NCBI GenBank assembly: GCA_016710075.1 | Contig: JADJLO010000025.1 | Location: 30,621 to 94,620 of the forward strand | Source: Acidobacteriota bacterium | GTDB lineage: Bacteria > Acidobacteriota > Blastocatellia > RBC074 | DNA length: 64,000 nucleotides | Reading direction: 5' to 3' | In this document: piece after piece, positions 19,144 to 29,183 of the stretch | How the letters are laid out: each line of letters begins with the position of its first letter | Numbering within the stretch: position 1 is the stretch's first letter | Made by a program: the position numbers and the translations under genes | Notes under the pieces: generated by a model | The model's input: the letters and a program-made list of their open reading frames with translations, nothing else | What the model was told of the DNA's origin: nothing | Databases searched by the model: none

Positions 19144-19560
19144 ATGGCTGGTTTGACTGCGACAACGGCAACCTGGGTAACGGTGCCAATTCGACTTGCA
19201 CTTGGTTCGATAGCTTTTGCGCACGGGGCTCAGAAGGTATTCGGATTCTGGGGAGGCAAGGGGCTGCAGGCCTGGACATCGGGCATTGCTCCTTTGAATC
19301 TGAGGCCATCCTGGATGTGGCTTGGAGCCGCGGCAATGGCCGAACTTATTGGAGGTGTATTGGTCTTTTTTGGCCTGTTTACACGGGTTGGAGCCTTCTT
19401 CATTGCGTGTACGATGTGTGTGGCAATCGCCGGCGTCCACTGGAATAACGGTCTATTCCTTTCACAGGGCGGCTATGAGTTTGCCATGGCCGTTCTGGCC
19501 ATGGCTTTATCGCTTATCCTCGCGGGTGGAGGCAGTGCCTCTATAGACTCGCAAATGTAG
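19144..19560 (+). CDS. DoxX-family membrane protein
   Basis: 138 residues with four predicted membrane helices and the DoxX signatures R-L-A-L-G-S-I-A-F-A-H-G-A-Q-K near the start and A-A-M-A-E-L-I-G-G in the second helix. DoxX proteins are small inner-membrane proteins linked to redox or thiol stress in other bacteria; no specific role can be given here. A good ribosome site (GAGAGG) precedes the ATG. Confidence 0.9.
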   Translation: MAGLTATTATWVTVPIRLALGSIAFAHGAQKVFGFWGGKGLQAWTSGIAPLNLRPSWMWLGAAAMAELIGGVLVFFGLFTRVGAFFIACTMCVAIAGVHWNNGLFLSQGGYEFAMAVLAMALSLILAGGGSASIDSQM

Positions 19561-19575
19561 AAGCAGTAAAAAGAA

Positions 19576-19603
19576 GTTCAAAGTTTAAAGTTCAAAGTTT
19601 AAA
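19576..19603. repeat. Tandem 14-bp repeat after doxX
   Basis: Two adjacent copies of GTTCAAAGTTTAAA lie in the short AT-rich space between the convergent doxX and zinc-protease genes. A partly complementary CTTTG/CAAAG-rich stretch near 19690 could pair with it as a loose hairpin. Confidence 0.6.
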
Positions 19604-19744
19604 GTGAGTGAGTCCAAAGTCATCCTGAAGGTCTCGTTTAGTGTTTTTCCGTTCCGTGTCCGGCTTTGGTAGAACTTCTCAACTTCTTTTCTTCTTTGTA
19701 CTTTAGAGTCATTTGAGGTGAAATTCCTGCTCTAAATGATGCCC

Positions 19745-22236
19745 TTAATTGGATCGGCCGGGGGATCCGATTGGATCACCCGGCGGAGCCGGCAATGGTT
19801 GTGTCTGCCTGAACTGGGCATCGGGCCGTGTCAGGAAGCGCTGGATATCGTCGCGAACAGCCATGCGATGAGCCTGTTCGAGTTTCAAGGCCGCCGGCGA
19901 CTCGATCCAGGATTTCAGCCTTCGCAATGAATCCGAAGCGGTGGCCCTGACCTGGGGCGAAGCGCTCTCATTTGCCGCCAGCTCCATCAACCGGCTTACC
20001 ACAAGGCTTTGAACGGCGCGCGAAATCTCAGCCAGGTAATTATCTGCCGGCACTCCCGACATCCATGTCTGACGGACCAGCGCATCCAACACTTCCTTAA
20101 AACCGGGATTGGCAGAATTGATCGATTTGTATTCAATCAACCTGGCGGCGCGGTTATGCTGGAGCAGACCCGAGATTGCCATATCGGCTGAGATATTGGC
20201 CGCGGCAATCGGATCGAAACCAAAGCCTGTCCTTTTATTGAAAAACTCAGCAGTTCCTCCTTCATAGCCAAAAGGAAGAGGAGGAATCAGATCGAGAATG
20301 CGCTTTGGAATTGCCAGCACATCAGGCTTGATTGTAGCGAGGACGGCGTTCAAAGCATCCCTTTGTTTAGCCGGTGCGACAATTTCACGGAATTTTGCCG
20401 GGCTTGGTCCTTTTGGGGTCCTGATGGCATAAGTGTAATAGAGTCCGCCAAGCGATTTGACTGCCGCCTGCAATTGATAGCGATGATGGAGGTAGAGCGG
20501 AAGAAATTTTGCCTCGAGCAATCCGAGCGGAGTTCCTGCAGGAGCGCTGTTCAAACCGAACTGATCGATGCCAATCCGGCGAACTTCCATTTCATGCCGG
20601 AGCATTGCCACCGGATCGCTGCCATTATCCCAGAGACTCGAAAGCGGATGAGCGGCGCCAGGCGGGCGTGAATCGGCATCCGAGATGAAGAGCATTCCGG
20701 TCTTCTGCCCTTCTTCGATGATCTTTTCGAGTTCTTCGCCTTCGTTCGCGCCCGCCGGAAATTGCGAATAGGCGAATTTGACGGCGTATTTATCAAATTC
20801 ACCTATTCCGACGGCATATGCATTTGAGAGATCGAGCCTGCCGTTTTTTATCTCGACCAGCGGAGCTGGATAATCCATGACTGATCCGCGGTCGTATAGC
20901 TGCTTGCAGCATAATTATGAGCGAAGCCGATAGTATGACCGACTTCATGGGCCGAAAGCTGTCTGATGCGCGCAATGGACATGGCTTCTATCTCTGAGGT
21001 ATCGGCCAGATATTCGAGGTCAGGCATCATCGCAAATTCGCATTCATCGGCCATCCCATTGGCGGCATATGATGGAATCATTCCGGTACCGAGCATGAAA
21101 TCCTGCCTGATGCGCAATGAACCAAGGGTGACGTGCCCCTTGATGATCTCACCAGTGCGCGGGTCTGTTATTGTGGAACCGTAGGACCAGCCGCGTGTTG
21201 ACCGATGAACCCAGTTGATCACGTTGTAACGCACATCCATCGGGTCTGCATCTTCGGGAAGGACCTTCACCTGGAAAGCATTTTTAAAGCCGGCCGCTTC
21301 GTAGGCCTGATTCCACCAGGATGCGCCTTCAATCAAAGCCCGGCGAATCTGCTCCGGCGCACCATTATCGACGTAATAGACTATTGGCTTGATGGGCTCT
21401 GAGATCGCCGCATTCGGATCTTTCTTTTCCAGCCGGTGGCGAGCGATCCAGTGCTTTTCTATTGGCTCGTTGAAGGGTGAAGCGTAATCGTAGAATTCGA
21501 CATCAAATGAACTGGAACGCGGGTCGAACTTTCTGGGCTTGTAGCCGAGGTCAGGCAATTCGACGAACGAGAAATGTTCCCTGACGGTGATCGAGTTGGC
21601 TGTTGGCGCCACATCTCTGACAAGCGGTCCGGTCTCTCCGTCCGAGGCAAAGGTCAGAGTAACCTCTACTTCGGTATTAAGCGGAAATCCCTTCGTTCGC
21701 GGCAGGTAAAATGCGCTGCGCGATTCATCAAGCCGGTAACTTCCCTGCCTCGCCTGTCTGAGCCTGTCTGCAACTCCATGGGCATCTCGAAGAAAGAATG
21801 CTGTCGCATCGACCAGAACCCGCCCTGCCTCATCGGCTTCGGCTTTGAATCCCCAGATGACCGATTTTGCAAAAGAGTCCTCGACGGCCTTTCTTTCCGC
21901 AGCATTGCTGCTCAGCGCCCTGTAGCGATAATTGGGCTGAACCATGAGAATCTTCTGCCCGACTCGCTCGAAGTAGACGACACGCCCGGCTCCAAGCTGT
22001 CCCCTGTCAAGCCCGATCGGATTCGATCCAACCCCGGTGGGAAGGGAAACCTGTAAAAGCATCTCCTTGTTGAATCGCGATATCTCCATCCACATTTTGC
22101 CGTTCTTTTCATCCCAGTAGATCGGGAAATATCCGTCGATCTTCTGCAATCCGGCGGTCTTTGAAGCTATCTGTTGTGAGCTGGCCGTAACAGCGCAGGC
22201 CATTATCACCATGACAAGGCATATCAGTCTCTTCAT
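19745..22236 (-). CDS. Secreted zinc-dependent metalloprotease (DUF5117/DUF4953 type), frameshifted
   Basis: About 830 residues once the frames are joined. A signal peptide (1-20) precedes a DUF5117-like region (K-I-D-G-Y-F-P-I-Y-W-D and F-S-F-V-E-L-P-D-L-G-Y-K-P-R). The metzincin-like motif HEVGHTIGFAHN is near residue 440. The frame breaks at about 20886, directly after N-Y-A-A-S-S-Y. The next frame supplies V-M-D-Y-P-A-P, the expected Met-turn, and runs to 19745. A one-base loss or two-base gain would repair it. With zinc site and Met-turn both present the protein should be active in the periplasm or outside the cell. Substrate unknown. Downstream of element copy 1. Confidence 0.85.
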
Positions 22237-22316
22237 CTTTATCTCCGTTTTGGATACTAATATTTAGTGGACTAGTCAAATCAAGATAGAGAATGTTTCG
22301 TGCGTAACATCAGTAA

Positions 22317-22553
22317 TTGATACTGTTGGCGAATTCATCCCTTGGTAGCTTGTCAGAAATTACAGAATCAAAATACGAGCGGGAGCGCAGGCGTCCCGCC
22401 TGCGTGTATTGAAATATCTGCACATTCATATCAGATTTGCGTTAATCGAATTGAAGCAGGCGGGACGCCTGCGCTCCCGCTCGTATTTCGACCATTCCAA
22501 AATATCAATAAACAGGGGAAACAGGTTATAAATTCAATTCGCCAACAGTATCA
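22317..22553. mobile_element. MITE-like palindromic element, copy 1
   Basis: About 237 bases with terminal inverted repeats: GATACTGTTGGCGAATTC at the left and its complement AATTCGCCAACAGTATC at the right. The interior has two inverted GC-rich blocks (GCAGGCGTCCCGCCTGCG and GCAGGCGGGACGCCTGCG) flanking an AT-rich centre. TCAGTAATTGA occurs immediately outside both ends, possibly a target duplication. It carries no transposase. It sits 80 bases upstream of the zinc-protease start and 14 bases after the HAD gene stop. Confidence 0.8.
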
Positions 22554-22567
22554 GTAATTGAATCAGT

Positions 22568-23305
22568 TCATGAGTTCATCAATTCATCAAGGCGAGTAAT
22601 ACAGTAATTGCTTTTGTTTTGTCCAATGCGATCGATCAGAACAGCCGATAACCCGGCGGATTGCGCTCCTTCGAAATCCTCTCGCAGGCTATCGCCAACG
22701 TGGATGGCTTCCTCAGGTTTTATTTTATGAAAGCCCAGAGCGGAAATAAATATCACAGGGTCCGGCTTGGCCGCACCCTCGCAGGATGAAATATGAACAG
22801 AGTCGAATAAATCGAAAATCCCCAGATTCGACAGCAGATCGGTCAATCGCGAATCGAAATTCGAGATGACACCCAGCCCGATTCCATTTTTCTTCAATTT
22901 AAGCAGCGTCGGAATAACATCGTCATAAAGACGCCAGGCATCTCCGGTTCTGAAATACTCAAACAGTTCATCGAAGAATTGATCGAACTGCCTGATCGGT
23001 TGACCGGCGAAGACGTTCTCTACAATTAAGCGCCACCAGTTGCGTTCCAGTTCCTTTCGCCGGATATCAGCCATTCCCCTTTCAAAAGCCAGCGGAGGCT
23101 GCTGACTGAAATACCTGACAAAGTCCGCTTGAATCATTTGCGGATTCGGATCCGCTCCATATCGTCTCGCGAATGAGCAGTAGATTTCTCCGACTGAATC
23201 TTTGACATCGAATAATGTGCCGGCTGCGTCGAAAAAGACCGATTTAATCTTTCCGGCGGGGAAGTAAAGATTTTCAATATTCATTGGTTTAAATGCATTT
23301 ATCAT
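22568..23305 (-). CDS. HAD-superfamily hydrolase
   Basis: 245 residues with all HAD motifs: F-F-D-A-A-G-T-L-F (motif I), G-V-I-S-N-F-D (motif II), A-K-P-D-P-V-I-F (motif III Lys) and H-V-G-D-S-L-R-E-D (motif IV). A helical cap sits between motifs I and II, which is subclass IA. The second Asp of motif I is Ala (DAAGT), as in DREG-2/HDHD3-like members and resembling phosphonatases; the usual general acid is missing, so substrate and rate are uncertain. An internal Met at 23284 is an alternative start. Divergent from the amidohydrolase operon. Confidence 0.85.
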   Translation of the reverse strand: MINAFKPMNIENLYFPAGKIKSVFFDAAGTLFDVKDSVGEIYCSFARRYGADPNPQMIQADFVRYFSQQPPLAFERGMADIRRKELERNWWRLIVENVFAGQPIRQFDQFFDELFEYFRTGDAWRLYDDVIPTLLKLKKNGIGLGVISNFDSRLTDLLSNLGIFDLFDSVHISSCEGAAKPDPVIFISALGFHKIKPEEAIHVGDSLREDFEGAQSAGLSAVLIDRIGQNKSNYCITRLDELMNS

Positions 23306-23494
23306 TTTGAAAAACTGATAATTTCAGCTAGATTACCCCGGTTGCTAAGATTAAATTTGAAACCGATTTCAATTTAAACAGGTCTTACCTCTCAAGTGAA
23401 TGGAGCAAAAGGATCGCTCATTCACCCGAGAGAATTCACTCAAAACCGAATACAACACAATTAACCGGCTAACTCAATTGGGGGAGTCTACTTC
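23306..23494. promoter_or_regulatory. Divergent promoter region, HAD gene and amidohydrolase operon
   Basis: 190 AT-rich bases between divergent genes. GGGGGAG lies just upstream of the amidohydrolase ATG at 23495. No further signal is clear. Confidence 0.4.
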
Positions 23495-24970
23495 ATGAGG
23501 CAGAATAAGTTCTACCTGTCCCTTCTCTGTGCACTTGTAACCGTGGTGGCCGCGCTGGCATTCACATCCCTGCGCCCGGTGCTGGTGAGTGCATTCGATG
23601 GCGACGCGTATGTCATTAAAGGCGGCACAGTGGTAACCGTCACAGGAGCGACCATCAAGAATGGTACGGTCGTGGTCCGCAACGGTCTGATCACGGCGGT
23701 CGGAGCCGACATTCCGGTTCCGGCGGATGCCCGGATCATCGATGCAACGGGAATGACAATTTATCCCGGAATGTTCGATTCATACACCGGCTACGGAATT
23801 CGCCCGGCGCAAACACAGGGGCAGGGGCAGCAAACTGCACCTCCAGGCATCGACCCGGTGGCGATCTTTATGGCACAGATGACCGCGGCGCCATCGAGTG
23901 CGGGTCTGCTGCCTGAGGTCACCGTAGTCGATCAGCTTCAGGTCAGCGAGACGACATTCGATCAGCAGCGCGCGGCGGGCATTACGACAGCTTTGACGGC
24001 TCCGCGTTCTGGTGTCTTCCAGGGACAGAGTGCATTGATCAACCTTGGAAGCCAGAGCGCAGAGAAACTGATTCTCAAAGCTCCCTTCTCGCTCAATGTA
24101 GGTTTCAGCGGTGCCCGCGGAGGCTACCCGAACTCACTGATGGGCGTTTTTTCATTCCTGCGCCAGTCGATGATCGACGCACAGTATTACCGTGAGCAAT
24201 GGGCACGATACAACAGCAACCCGCGCGGGATGCAGCGTCCGGAAGTGAACAAATCGCTGGCGGCGCTTCAGCCTGTGATCAACGGCGAGATGCCGGTCAT
24301 CTTCAATGTCGGCAGCGTTCGCGAAATAAAGCGCGCGATTGCACTCGCCGAAGAGTTCAAATTGAAATACCTGATTGCCGGAGCGACCGACAGCTACGAG
24401 ATCGCCGATTATCTTAAATCGAAAAACGCCACGGTGCTTCTCTCTTTAAGTTTTCCGCAGAAGCCTTTGGGCCTTGAAGATCCTGAATCCGAATCATTGC
24501 GGGTACTGCGTGAGCGAGCCGACGCTCCGAAAGCGGCTGCCGCGTTGAGCAAGGCCGGAGTTAGATTCGCCTTCTCTTCAGGTACGCTGACCAGACCCGC
24601 TGATTACCTGGTCAATGCAGCCAGATCGATCGAGAACGGACTTTCGAAAGATGAAGCATTGAAGGCCCTGACGATCTATCCGGCTCAGATCTTTGGCCTC
24701 GGCGAACAACTCGGCAGCATTGAGAAAGGCAAGATCGCCAACCTCGTTCTGGCCAGCGGTGACATCTTCGATAAAAACACGAAGGTCAGGCATGTCTTCA
24801 TCGACGGCAAGCTCTTTGAGATCAAAGCCCCGACAGGCCCGCCGGCCGGCATCCCCGGTGGAGGAGGCCGCGGCCCCGGCCGTGGTCCCGGAGCAACACC
24901 GCCACAGTCTGAAGCTCCGGCTGAAAGCTCTTCGGAAGGATCTGCTGGTATTGCGCTTCCAAGGGAATAA
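23495..24970 (+). CDS. Secreted amidohydrolase-like protein lacking the metal-binding HxH
   Basis: 491 residues with a signal peptide and the beta-sandwich of amidohydrolases: V-I-K-G-G-T-V-V-T-V-T-G-A-T-I-K-N-G-T. Where active relatives read P-G-x-x-D-x-H-x-H, this protein reads P-G-M-F-D-S-Y-T-G. The downstream metal-ligand His residues and the final Asp are not found either. The C-terminal I-G-S-I-E-K-G-K-I-A-N-L-V-L repeat of the fold is intact. I read it as a predicted pseudoenzyme, perhaps a partner of the next gene's product. The C-terminus is Gly/Pro/Arg-rich. The next start follows within 40 bases. Confidence 0.8.
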   Translation: MRQNKFYLSLLCALVTVVAALAFTSLRPVLVSAFDGDAYVIKGGTVVTVTGATIKNGTVVVRNGLITAVGADIPVPADARIIDATGMTIYPGMFDSYTGYGIRPAQTQGQGQQTAPPGIDPVAIFMAQMTAAPSSAGLLPEVTVVDQLQVSETTFDQQRAAGITTALTAPRSGVFQGQSALINLGSQSAEKLILKAPFSLNVGFSGARGGYPNSLMGVFSFLRQSMIDAQYYREQWARYNSNPRGMQRPEVNKSLAALQPVINGEMPVIFNVGSVREIKRAIALAEEFKLKYLIAGATDSYEIADYLKSKNATVLLSLSFPQKPLGLEDPESESLRVLRERADAPKAAAALSKAGVRFAFSSGTLTRPADYLVNAARSIENGLSKDEALKALTIYPAQIFGLGEQLGSIEKGKIANLVLASGDIFDKNTKVRHVFIDGKLFEIKAPTGPPAGIPGGGGRGPGRGPGATPPQSEAPAESSSEGSAGIALPRE

Positions 24971-25008
24971 CAGTTGCGGCCACCATGGCCATTCACTCAG
25001 GAGACGGT

Positions 25009-26433
25009 ATGAAAAGAATTCATTTGATTCTCTGCTGCCTGTTCATGATAGCCGCTGCAGCGACAACTTTTGCTCAGGGCTCAGGCGAAACACTGATCAG
25101 CAATGCAACGATTCTGACCGCATCCCACGGTAAGATCGAGAACGGCTCAATTCTCATCCGCGGAGGCAAGATTGTTGCTGTCGGTAAAGCCGCTGAAGTA
25201 AAAGCCGGTCCCGGCGCAAAGGTGATCGATGCCACGGGCATGTTTGTCACTCCGGGCTTTGTGGATTCCCATTCTCACACAGCGCTGGATTCGGTCAACG
25301 AGGGATCGCTCTCAGTCACGGCCATGGTCAGAATGACGGATGTCGTCGATGACACCGACATCAATATCTATCGCCAGCTTGCGGGCGGTATGACGACAAT
25401 TCATCCTCTTCATGGTAGCGCCAACAGCATCGGCGGCCAGAATGTCGTGCTCAAGCTGAAATGGGGCAGGTCTGCTGAGGAACTGATCCTGGCCGACGCG
25501 CCGCGAACCATAAAATTCGCCCTCGGCGAGAATCCAAAACGATCGAACTTCAATGCACCGGGCGCCCAGCGACGCTTCCCCGCCACCCGAATGGGCGTCG
25601 AAGAGACCATCCGCGAAGCTTTCACCCAGGGTCGGGAATACATTCAAAAATGGGATGCCTATGAAGCCGCGAAGAAGCTCGGAGATAATCCGATGCCTCC
25701 GAAAAAGGATCTTAAACTCGAAGCCATTGCCGATGTGCTCAAAGGCAAGATGGATATCCATTCACACTGCTATCGCGCTGACGAGATACTCATGCTCATG
25801 AGGCTCTGCGAAGAGTTCGGAATCAGAGTTCACACACTTCAGCACGTTCTTGAAGGCTATAAAGTCGCTCCCGAGATTGCAAAGCATGGCGCCAGCGCTT
25901 CGATTCTGCCGGACTGGTGGGGCTACAAGATGGAAGCCTATGACGCAATTCCATTCAATGCCGCCGTCATGACCCGCCACGGTGTCGTCGTCTCCATCCA
26001 CTCTGACAGCAACGAGCATGCCCGACGTTTTTATCAGGAAGCCGGAAAGATGATGAAATATGGCGACCTGACTGAAGAGGAGGCCCTGCGCCTCATCACT
26101 CTCAATCCCGCAATTCAGCTCCGTCTGGACAAGCGCATCGGCAGTATCGATGTCGGCAAGGACGCCGATCTTGTGCTCTTCAATGGTCATCCTTTCAGCG
26201 TTTACTCGCGTCCGGAAGTGACCATGATCGAAGGAGAAGTCTTTTTCGACCGCAAGAAGGACCTCGAAATGCGTGACAAGATCGCCAAAGAGAAGAAGGA
26301 GCTGATAGAGCGCGAGAAGAAACTGCCCGGCGCGGTTCAGCCGACTCAGCCCGCTCAGATGATTATCCCGACTCTCACCGAAGACGATCTCGATGGCCAC
26401 TTCCACGATGGAAAGGCTATTCGAAAACCATAA
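25009..26433 (+). CDS. Secreted amidohydrolase (imidazolonepropionase-like), metal site intact
   Basis: 474 residues from the ATG at 25009; AGGAG lies ten bases upstream, so the earlier in-frame ATG at 24985 is unlikely. Signal peptide residues 1-20. The metal site is complete by eye: D-S-H-S-H-T (HxH), I-H-S-H-C-Y-R, R-V-H-T-L-Q-H-V and S-I-H-S-D-S-N-E-H with the final Asp. These enzymes cleave cyclic amides or imidopeptides; the substrate is unknown, though exported relatives often act on dipeptides. It lies between two paralogues that lack these residues, in one operon. Confidence 0.88.
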   Translation: MKRIHLILCCLFMIAAAATTFAQGSGETLISNATILTASHGKIENGSILIRGGKIVAVGKAAEVKAGPGAKVIDATGMFVTPGFVDSHSHTALDSVNEGSLSVTAMVRMTDVVDDTDINIYRQLAGGMTTIHPLHGSANSIGGQNVVLKLKWGRSAEELILADAPRTIKFALGENPKRSNFNAPGAQRRFPATRMGVEETIREAFTQGREYIQKWDAYEAAKKLGDNPMPPKKDLKLEAIADVLKGKMDIHSHCYRADEILMLMRLCEEFGIRVHTLQHVLEGYKVAPEIAKHGASASILPDWWGYKMEAYDAIPFNAAVMTRHGVVVSIHSDSNEHARRFYQEAGKMMKYGDLTEEEALRLITLNPAIQLRLDKRIGSIDVGKDADLVLFNGHPFSVYSRPEVTMIEGEVFFDRKKDLEMRDKIAKEKKELIEREKKLPGAVQPTQPAQMIIPTLTEDDLDGHFHDGKAIRKP

Positions 26434-26484
26434 ATCGGGTCAGATGCAACAAGTCTGGAGTACAACAAATTGAGAGCTGAATCC

Positions 26485-27795
26485 ATGAAATTATTCAAAA
26501 CATGTTTAAATCATAGCCTGTTGGTCATCGTCTTTTTGTTAGCGGGAATTCCGGTGCTGGCTCAAGGGTCATTTGCCATTCGCAACGCCAGGATCATTAC
26601 CGTGACGAATGGAACGATCGAGCGAGGCACAATTGTCATCAAGGACGGCAAGATCACCGCCGTTGGAACCTCAGCAGCAGTCCCTAAAGATGCAAAGGTC
26701 ATCGATGGATCGGGCCTTTCGGTCTATCCTGGAATGATCGATTCGAATACCGTTGTCGGTCTGACCGAGGTTAGCTCGGTACCTGCAACTGTCGATACGA
26801 CCGAGCTGGGCGATTTCAAAGCCAACATGAAGGCCTTGACCGCGGTGAATCCGAACAGCGATGTGATACCGGTCTCCAGAATGAATGGCGTGACCACCGT
26901 TCTGACCTGCCCGCGTGGCGGCATCATTGCCGGTCAGTGCGCGCTGATCAACCTTGATGGATGGACACCCGAACAAATGAAGCTGCTGGCTCCCGCCGGC
27001 ATGCATTTCACATATCCGGTCATGGGTTTTGGGGGCCGCGGCGGCGGTTTCGGGGGTGGCTTTGCCCGCGGGCCGAACGACCAGGCCCGCCAGCAGCGGG
27101 ATCGCCAGGTCGAAAGCTTGAAAAACACGATCGAGGACGCTATCGCATACATGAAAGCCAGAGAGGCGGCAGCGGCGGACAAAAGCATTCCAGCGCGAGC
27201 AATCGATCTTGGGCTCGATGCATTGATTCCGGTGATCAAAGGTCAGGTTCCGGTAATCATGTCGGCAAATGGTGAACGCGAGATCAAAGCGGCTGTCGAG
27301 TTTGCCGAGAAATATAAACTCAAACTCATCATCAACGGCGGCGATGAAGCGACAAAGGTTGCCAAACTGCTCAAGGAGAAAAACATCCCTGTCATCCTCG
27401 GCTCCACTCTCGACCTTCCAAATGCCGAGGACGAAGCCTACGACATTGCTTTTTCACGTGCATCCGAGCTTCAAAAAGCTGGAGTCAGATTCGCCTTTTC
27501 AACCGGCGATGCGGCTTATGTACGTCTTCTGCCCTACCACGCCGGCATGGCCGCCGCTTTCGGTCTGCCAAAAGAAGAGGCTCTCAAGGGAGTAACGATC
27601 TATCCGGCTCAGATACTCGGCGTCGACAAACTTGTCGGCAGCATCGAGGTCGGCAAGATCGCCAATCTGGTAGTCACCGACGGGGATATCCTCGAACTTC
27701 GCACAAAGGTCAAAAATATGTTCATCTCCGGACGCCCGGTTGATCTTTCAAACAAACACACGAAACTGTACGAGAAGTTCAAGGACAGGCAGTAA
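26485..27795 (+). CDS. Secreted amidohydrolase-like protein lacking the metal-binding HxH (second)
   Basis: 436 residues from ATG 26485; an in-frame TTG at 26470 is the alternative, but the signal peptide M-K-L-F-K-T-C-L starts at the ATG. It is a paralogue of the gene at 23495: V-T-N-G-T-I-E-R-G-T sandwich, P-G-M-I-D-S-N-T-V in place of the HxH strand, a Gly-rich insert near residue 180, and A-F-S-T-G-D, where the last Asp is retained but the His ligands are not. It probably does not bind the usual metals. The ends of the first and third proteins (I-Y-P-A-Q-I and G-S-I-E-x-G-K-I-A-N-L-V) are strikingly alike. A terminator follows. Confidence 0.8.
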   Translation: MKLFKTCLNHSLLVIVFLLAGIPVLAQGSFAIRNARIITVTNGTIERGTIVIKDGKITAVGTSAAVPKDAKVIDGSGLSVYPGMIDSNTVVGLTEVSSVPATVDTTELGDFKANMKALTAVNPNSDVIPVSRMNGVTTVLTCPRGGIIAGQCALINLDGWTPEQMKLLAPAGMHFTYPVMGFGGRGGGFGGGFARGPNDQARQQRDRQVESLKNTIEDAIAYMKAREAAAADKSIPARAIDLGLDALIPVIKGQVPVIMSANGEREIKAAVEFAEKYKLKLIINGGDEATKVAKLLKEKNIPVILGSTLDLPNAEDEAYDIAFSRASELQKAGVRFAFSTGDAAYVRLLPYHAGMAAAFGLPKEEALKGVTIYPAQILGVDKLVGSIEVGKIANLVVTDGDILELRTKVKNMFISGRPVDLSNKHTKLYEKFKDRQ

Positions 27796-27823
27796 TCCTC
27801 ACTTATCATCCTCATGAAAAAGG

Positions 27824-27870
27824 GAAACAGCCGAGGTAAATGAGCTTACTTCGTCTGTTTCTTTTTTTTT
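27824..27870 (+). terminator. Intrinsic terminator of the amidohydrolase operon
   Basis: A hairpin (GAAACAG, then CGAGGTAA pairing with TTACTTCG, closing with CTGTTTC) is followed by nine T residues, 29 bases after the last stop. The right arm includes TTCGTCTGTTTC, which recurs in the repeats around the ABC export genes. Confidence 0.85.
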
Positions 27871-27999
27871 CGATGAAATCGTAACCTCCCCCTTCCGGTT
27901 TCTCACCAACTGATCCGGTTTGCACTTGATCAACTCATATGAGATTTTTATAGCACTATAACGATATCTTATATTTTTTCTTTCAGGAGGTAAGGACTT

Positions 28000-29148
28000 A
28001 TGCCGATAGGTTTCGAGTTGACCGAAGAACAGATGCAGGTCAAACAGATGGTGCGTGAATTTGCAGAAGCTGAAATCAGGCCACACGTCATGGAATGGGA
28101 CGAGTCACAGCATTTCCCGCGTGAATTATTCGGTAAAATGGGGGAGCTCGGCCTGACAGGGGTCATCTTCCCTGAACAGTTCGGCGGATCAGGAATGGGG
28201 TATATGGAATATTCCACGATCATCGAAGAACTCTCACGAGTTGACGGGTCGATCGGGCTTACAATTGCCGCGCATAATTCCCTGTGCACCAACCATATAT
28301 TTCAGTACGGCAGCGAGGAGCAGAAAAAGCGATATGTGACCCCGCTGGCGAAGGGTGAGAAGCTTGGTTGCTGGGGTCTGACCGAGCCCTCTTCCGGATC
28401 GGATGCATCGGGGATGAAGACGACGGCAATCCGGCGCGACGGTGGCTGGCTGCTCAATGGCGCCAAAAATTTCATCACTCACGGAATTTCAGGAGACATC
28501 TGCGTCGTTCTGGCAATAACCAACCGCGAGATGCGCTCGCGAGGCATCAGCACCTTCATTGTGGAACGCGGCACAAAGGGCTTCATTGCCGGAAAGAAGG
28601 AGAACAAGCTTGGAGTACGGGCTTCAGAGACGGCATCGCTCATCTTCGAGGACTGCTGGATTCCGGAGGAGAATCTGCTCGGAGAAACTGGCCGCGGCTT
28701 CGTCAATTCAATGCAGATTCTTGACGGCGGAAGAATATCGATTGCGGCGCTTGCTCTCGGCATTGCCCAGGGGGCTTACGAGTCCGCACTGAAATACTCA
28801 CAGGAACGCAGACAGTTCGGCCAGCCCATCTTCGATTTTCAGGGTATTCAATTCAAGCTTGCCGATATGGCCACGCAGATCGATGCGGCCAGATTGCTGA
28901 CTCAGAGAGCTGCGTGGCTCAAAGACAACAAACGCCAGACCACAAAAGAATCGGCCATGGCGAAGCTCTATGCATCCGAGATCGCCGTCAAGGTTTGCGA
29001 GGATGCCATCCAGATTCACGGCGGCTATGGCTTCACCAAAGACTATCCGGCAGAGAAGTTCTGGCGTGACTCGAAGATCTGCACCATCGGCGAGGGCACC
29101 AGCGAAGTCCAGCGTCTGGTCATCGCTCGCCAGTTGATAGAAGCCTGA
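28000..29148 (+). CDS. Acyl-CoA dehydrogenase
   Basis: 382 residues, typical of short/medium-chain acyl-CoA dehydrogenases, which make the trans-2-enoyl-CoA with FAD as cofactor. Signatures: G-C-W-G-L-T-E-P-S-S-G-S-D (signature 1), Q-E-R-R-Q-F-G (signature 2), Q-I-H-G-G-Y-G-F, and GEGTSEVQR near residue 368 with the catalytic Glu. Ribosome site AGGAGGTAAGG is very strong. The gene is flanked by the terminator upstream and a convergent VWA gene, so it appears to be a single-gene unit. An enoyl-CoA hydratase at 42270 could act next in beta-oxidation. Confidence 0.95.
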   Translation: MPIGFELTEEQMQVKQMVREFAEAEIRPHVMEWDESQHFPRELFGKMGELGLTGVIFPEQFGGSGMGYMEYSTIIEELSRVDGSIGLTIAAHNSLCTNHIFQYGSEEQKKRYVTPLAKGEKLGCWGLTEPSSGSDASGMKTTAIRRDGGWLLNGAKNFITHGISGDICVVLAITNREMRSRGISTFIVERGTKGFIAGKKENKLGVRASETASLIFEDCWIPEENLLGETGRGFVNSMQILDGGRISIAALALGIAQGAYESALKYSQERRQFGQPIFDFQGIQFKLADMATQIDAARLLTQRAAWLKDNKRQTTKESAMAKLYASEIAVKVCEDAIQIHGGYGFTKDYPAEKFWRDSKICTIGEGTSEVQRLVIARQLIEA

Positions 29149-29183
29149 AATTTGTGCTTAAAGTCTAAATAATTTGAACCCAG

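Noticed and set aside
22372..22490. Repeated GCAGGCG blocks as a possible CRISPR array
   Set aside because: The blocks are inverted, not direct, repeats, and there are no regular spacers.
22342..22557. Small reading frame inside MITE-like copy 1, with similar ones in copies 2 and 3 (52453-52707, 59817-60137)
   Set aside because: The shared peptide pattern follows from conservation of the palindromic DNA. The frames have no ribosome sites, and the interior is a GC/AT hairpin.
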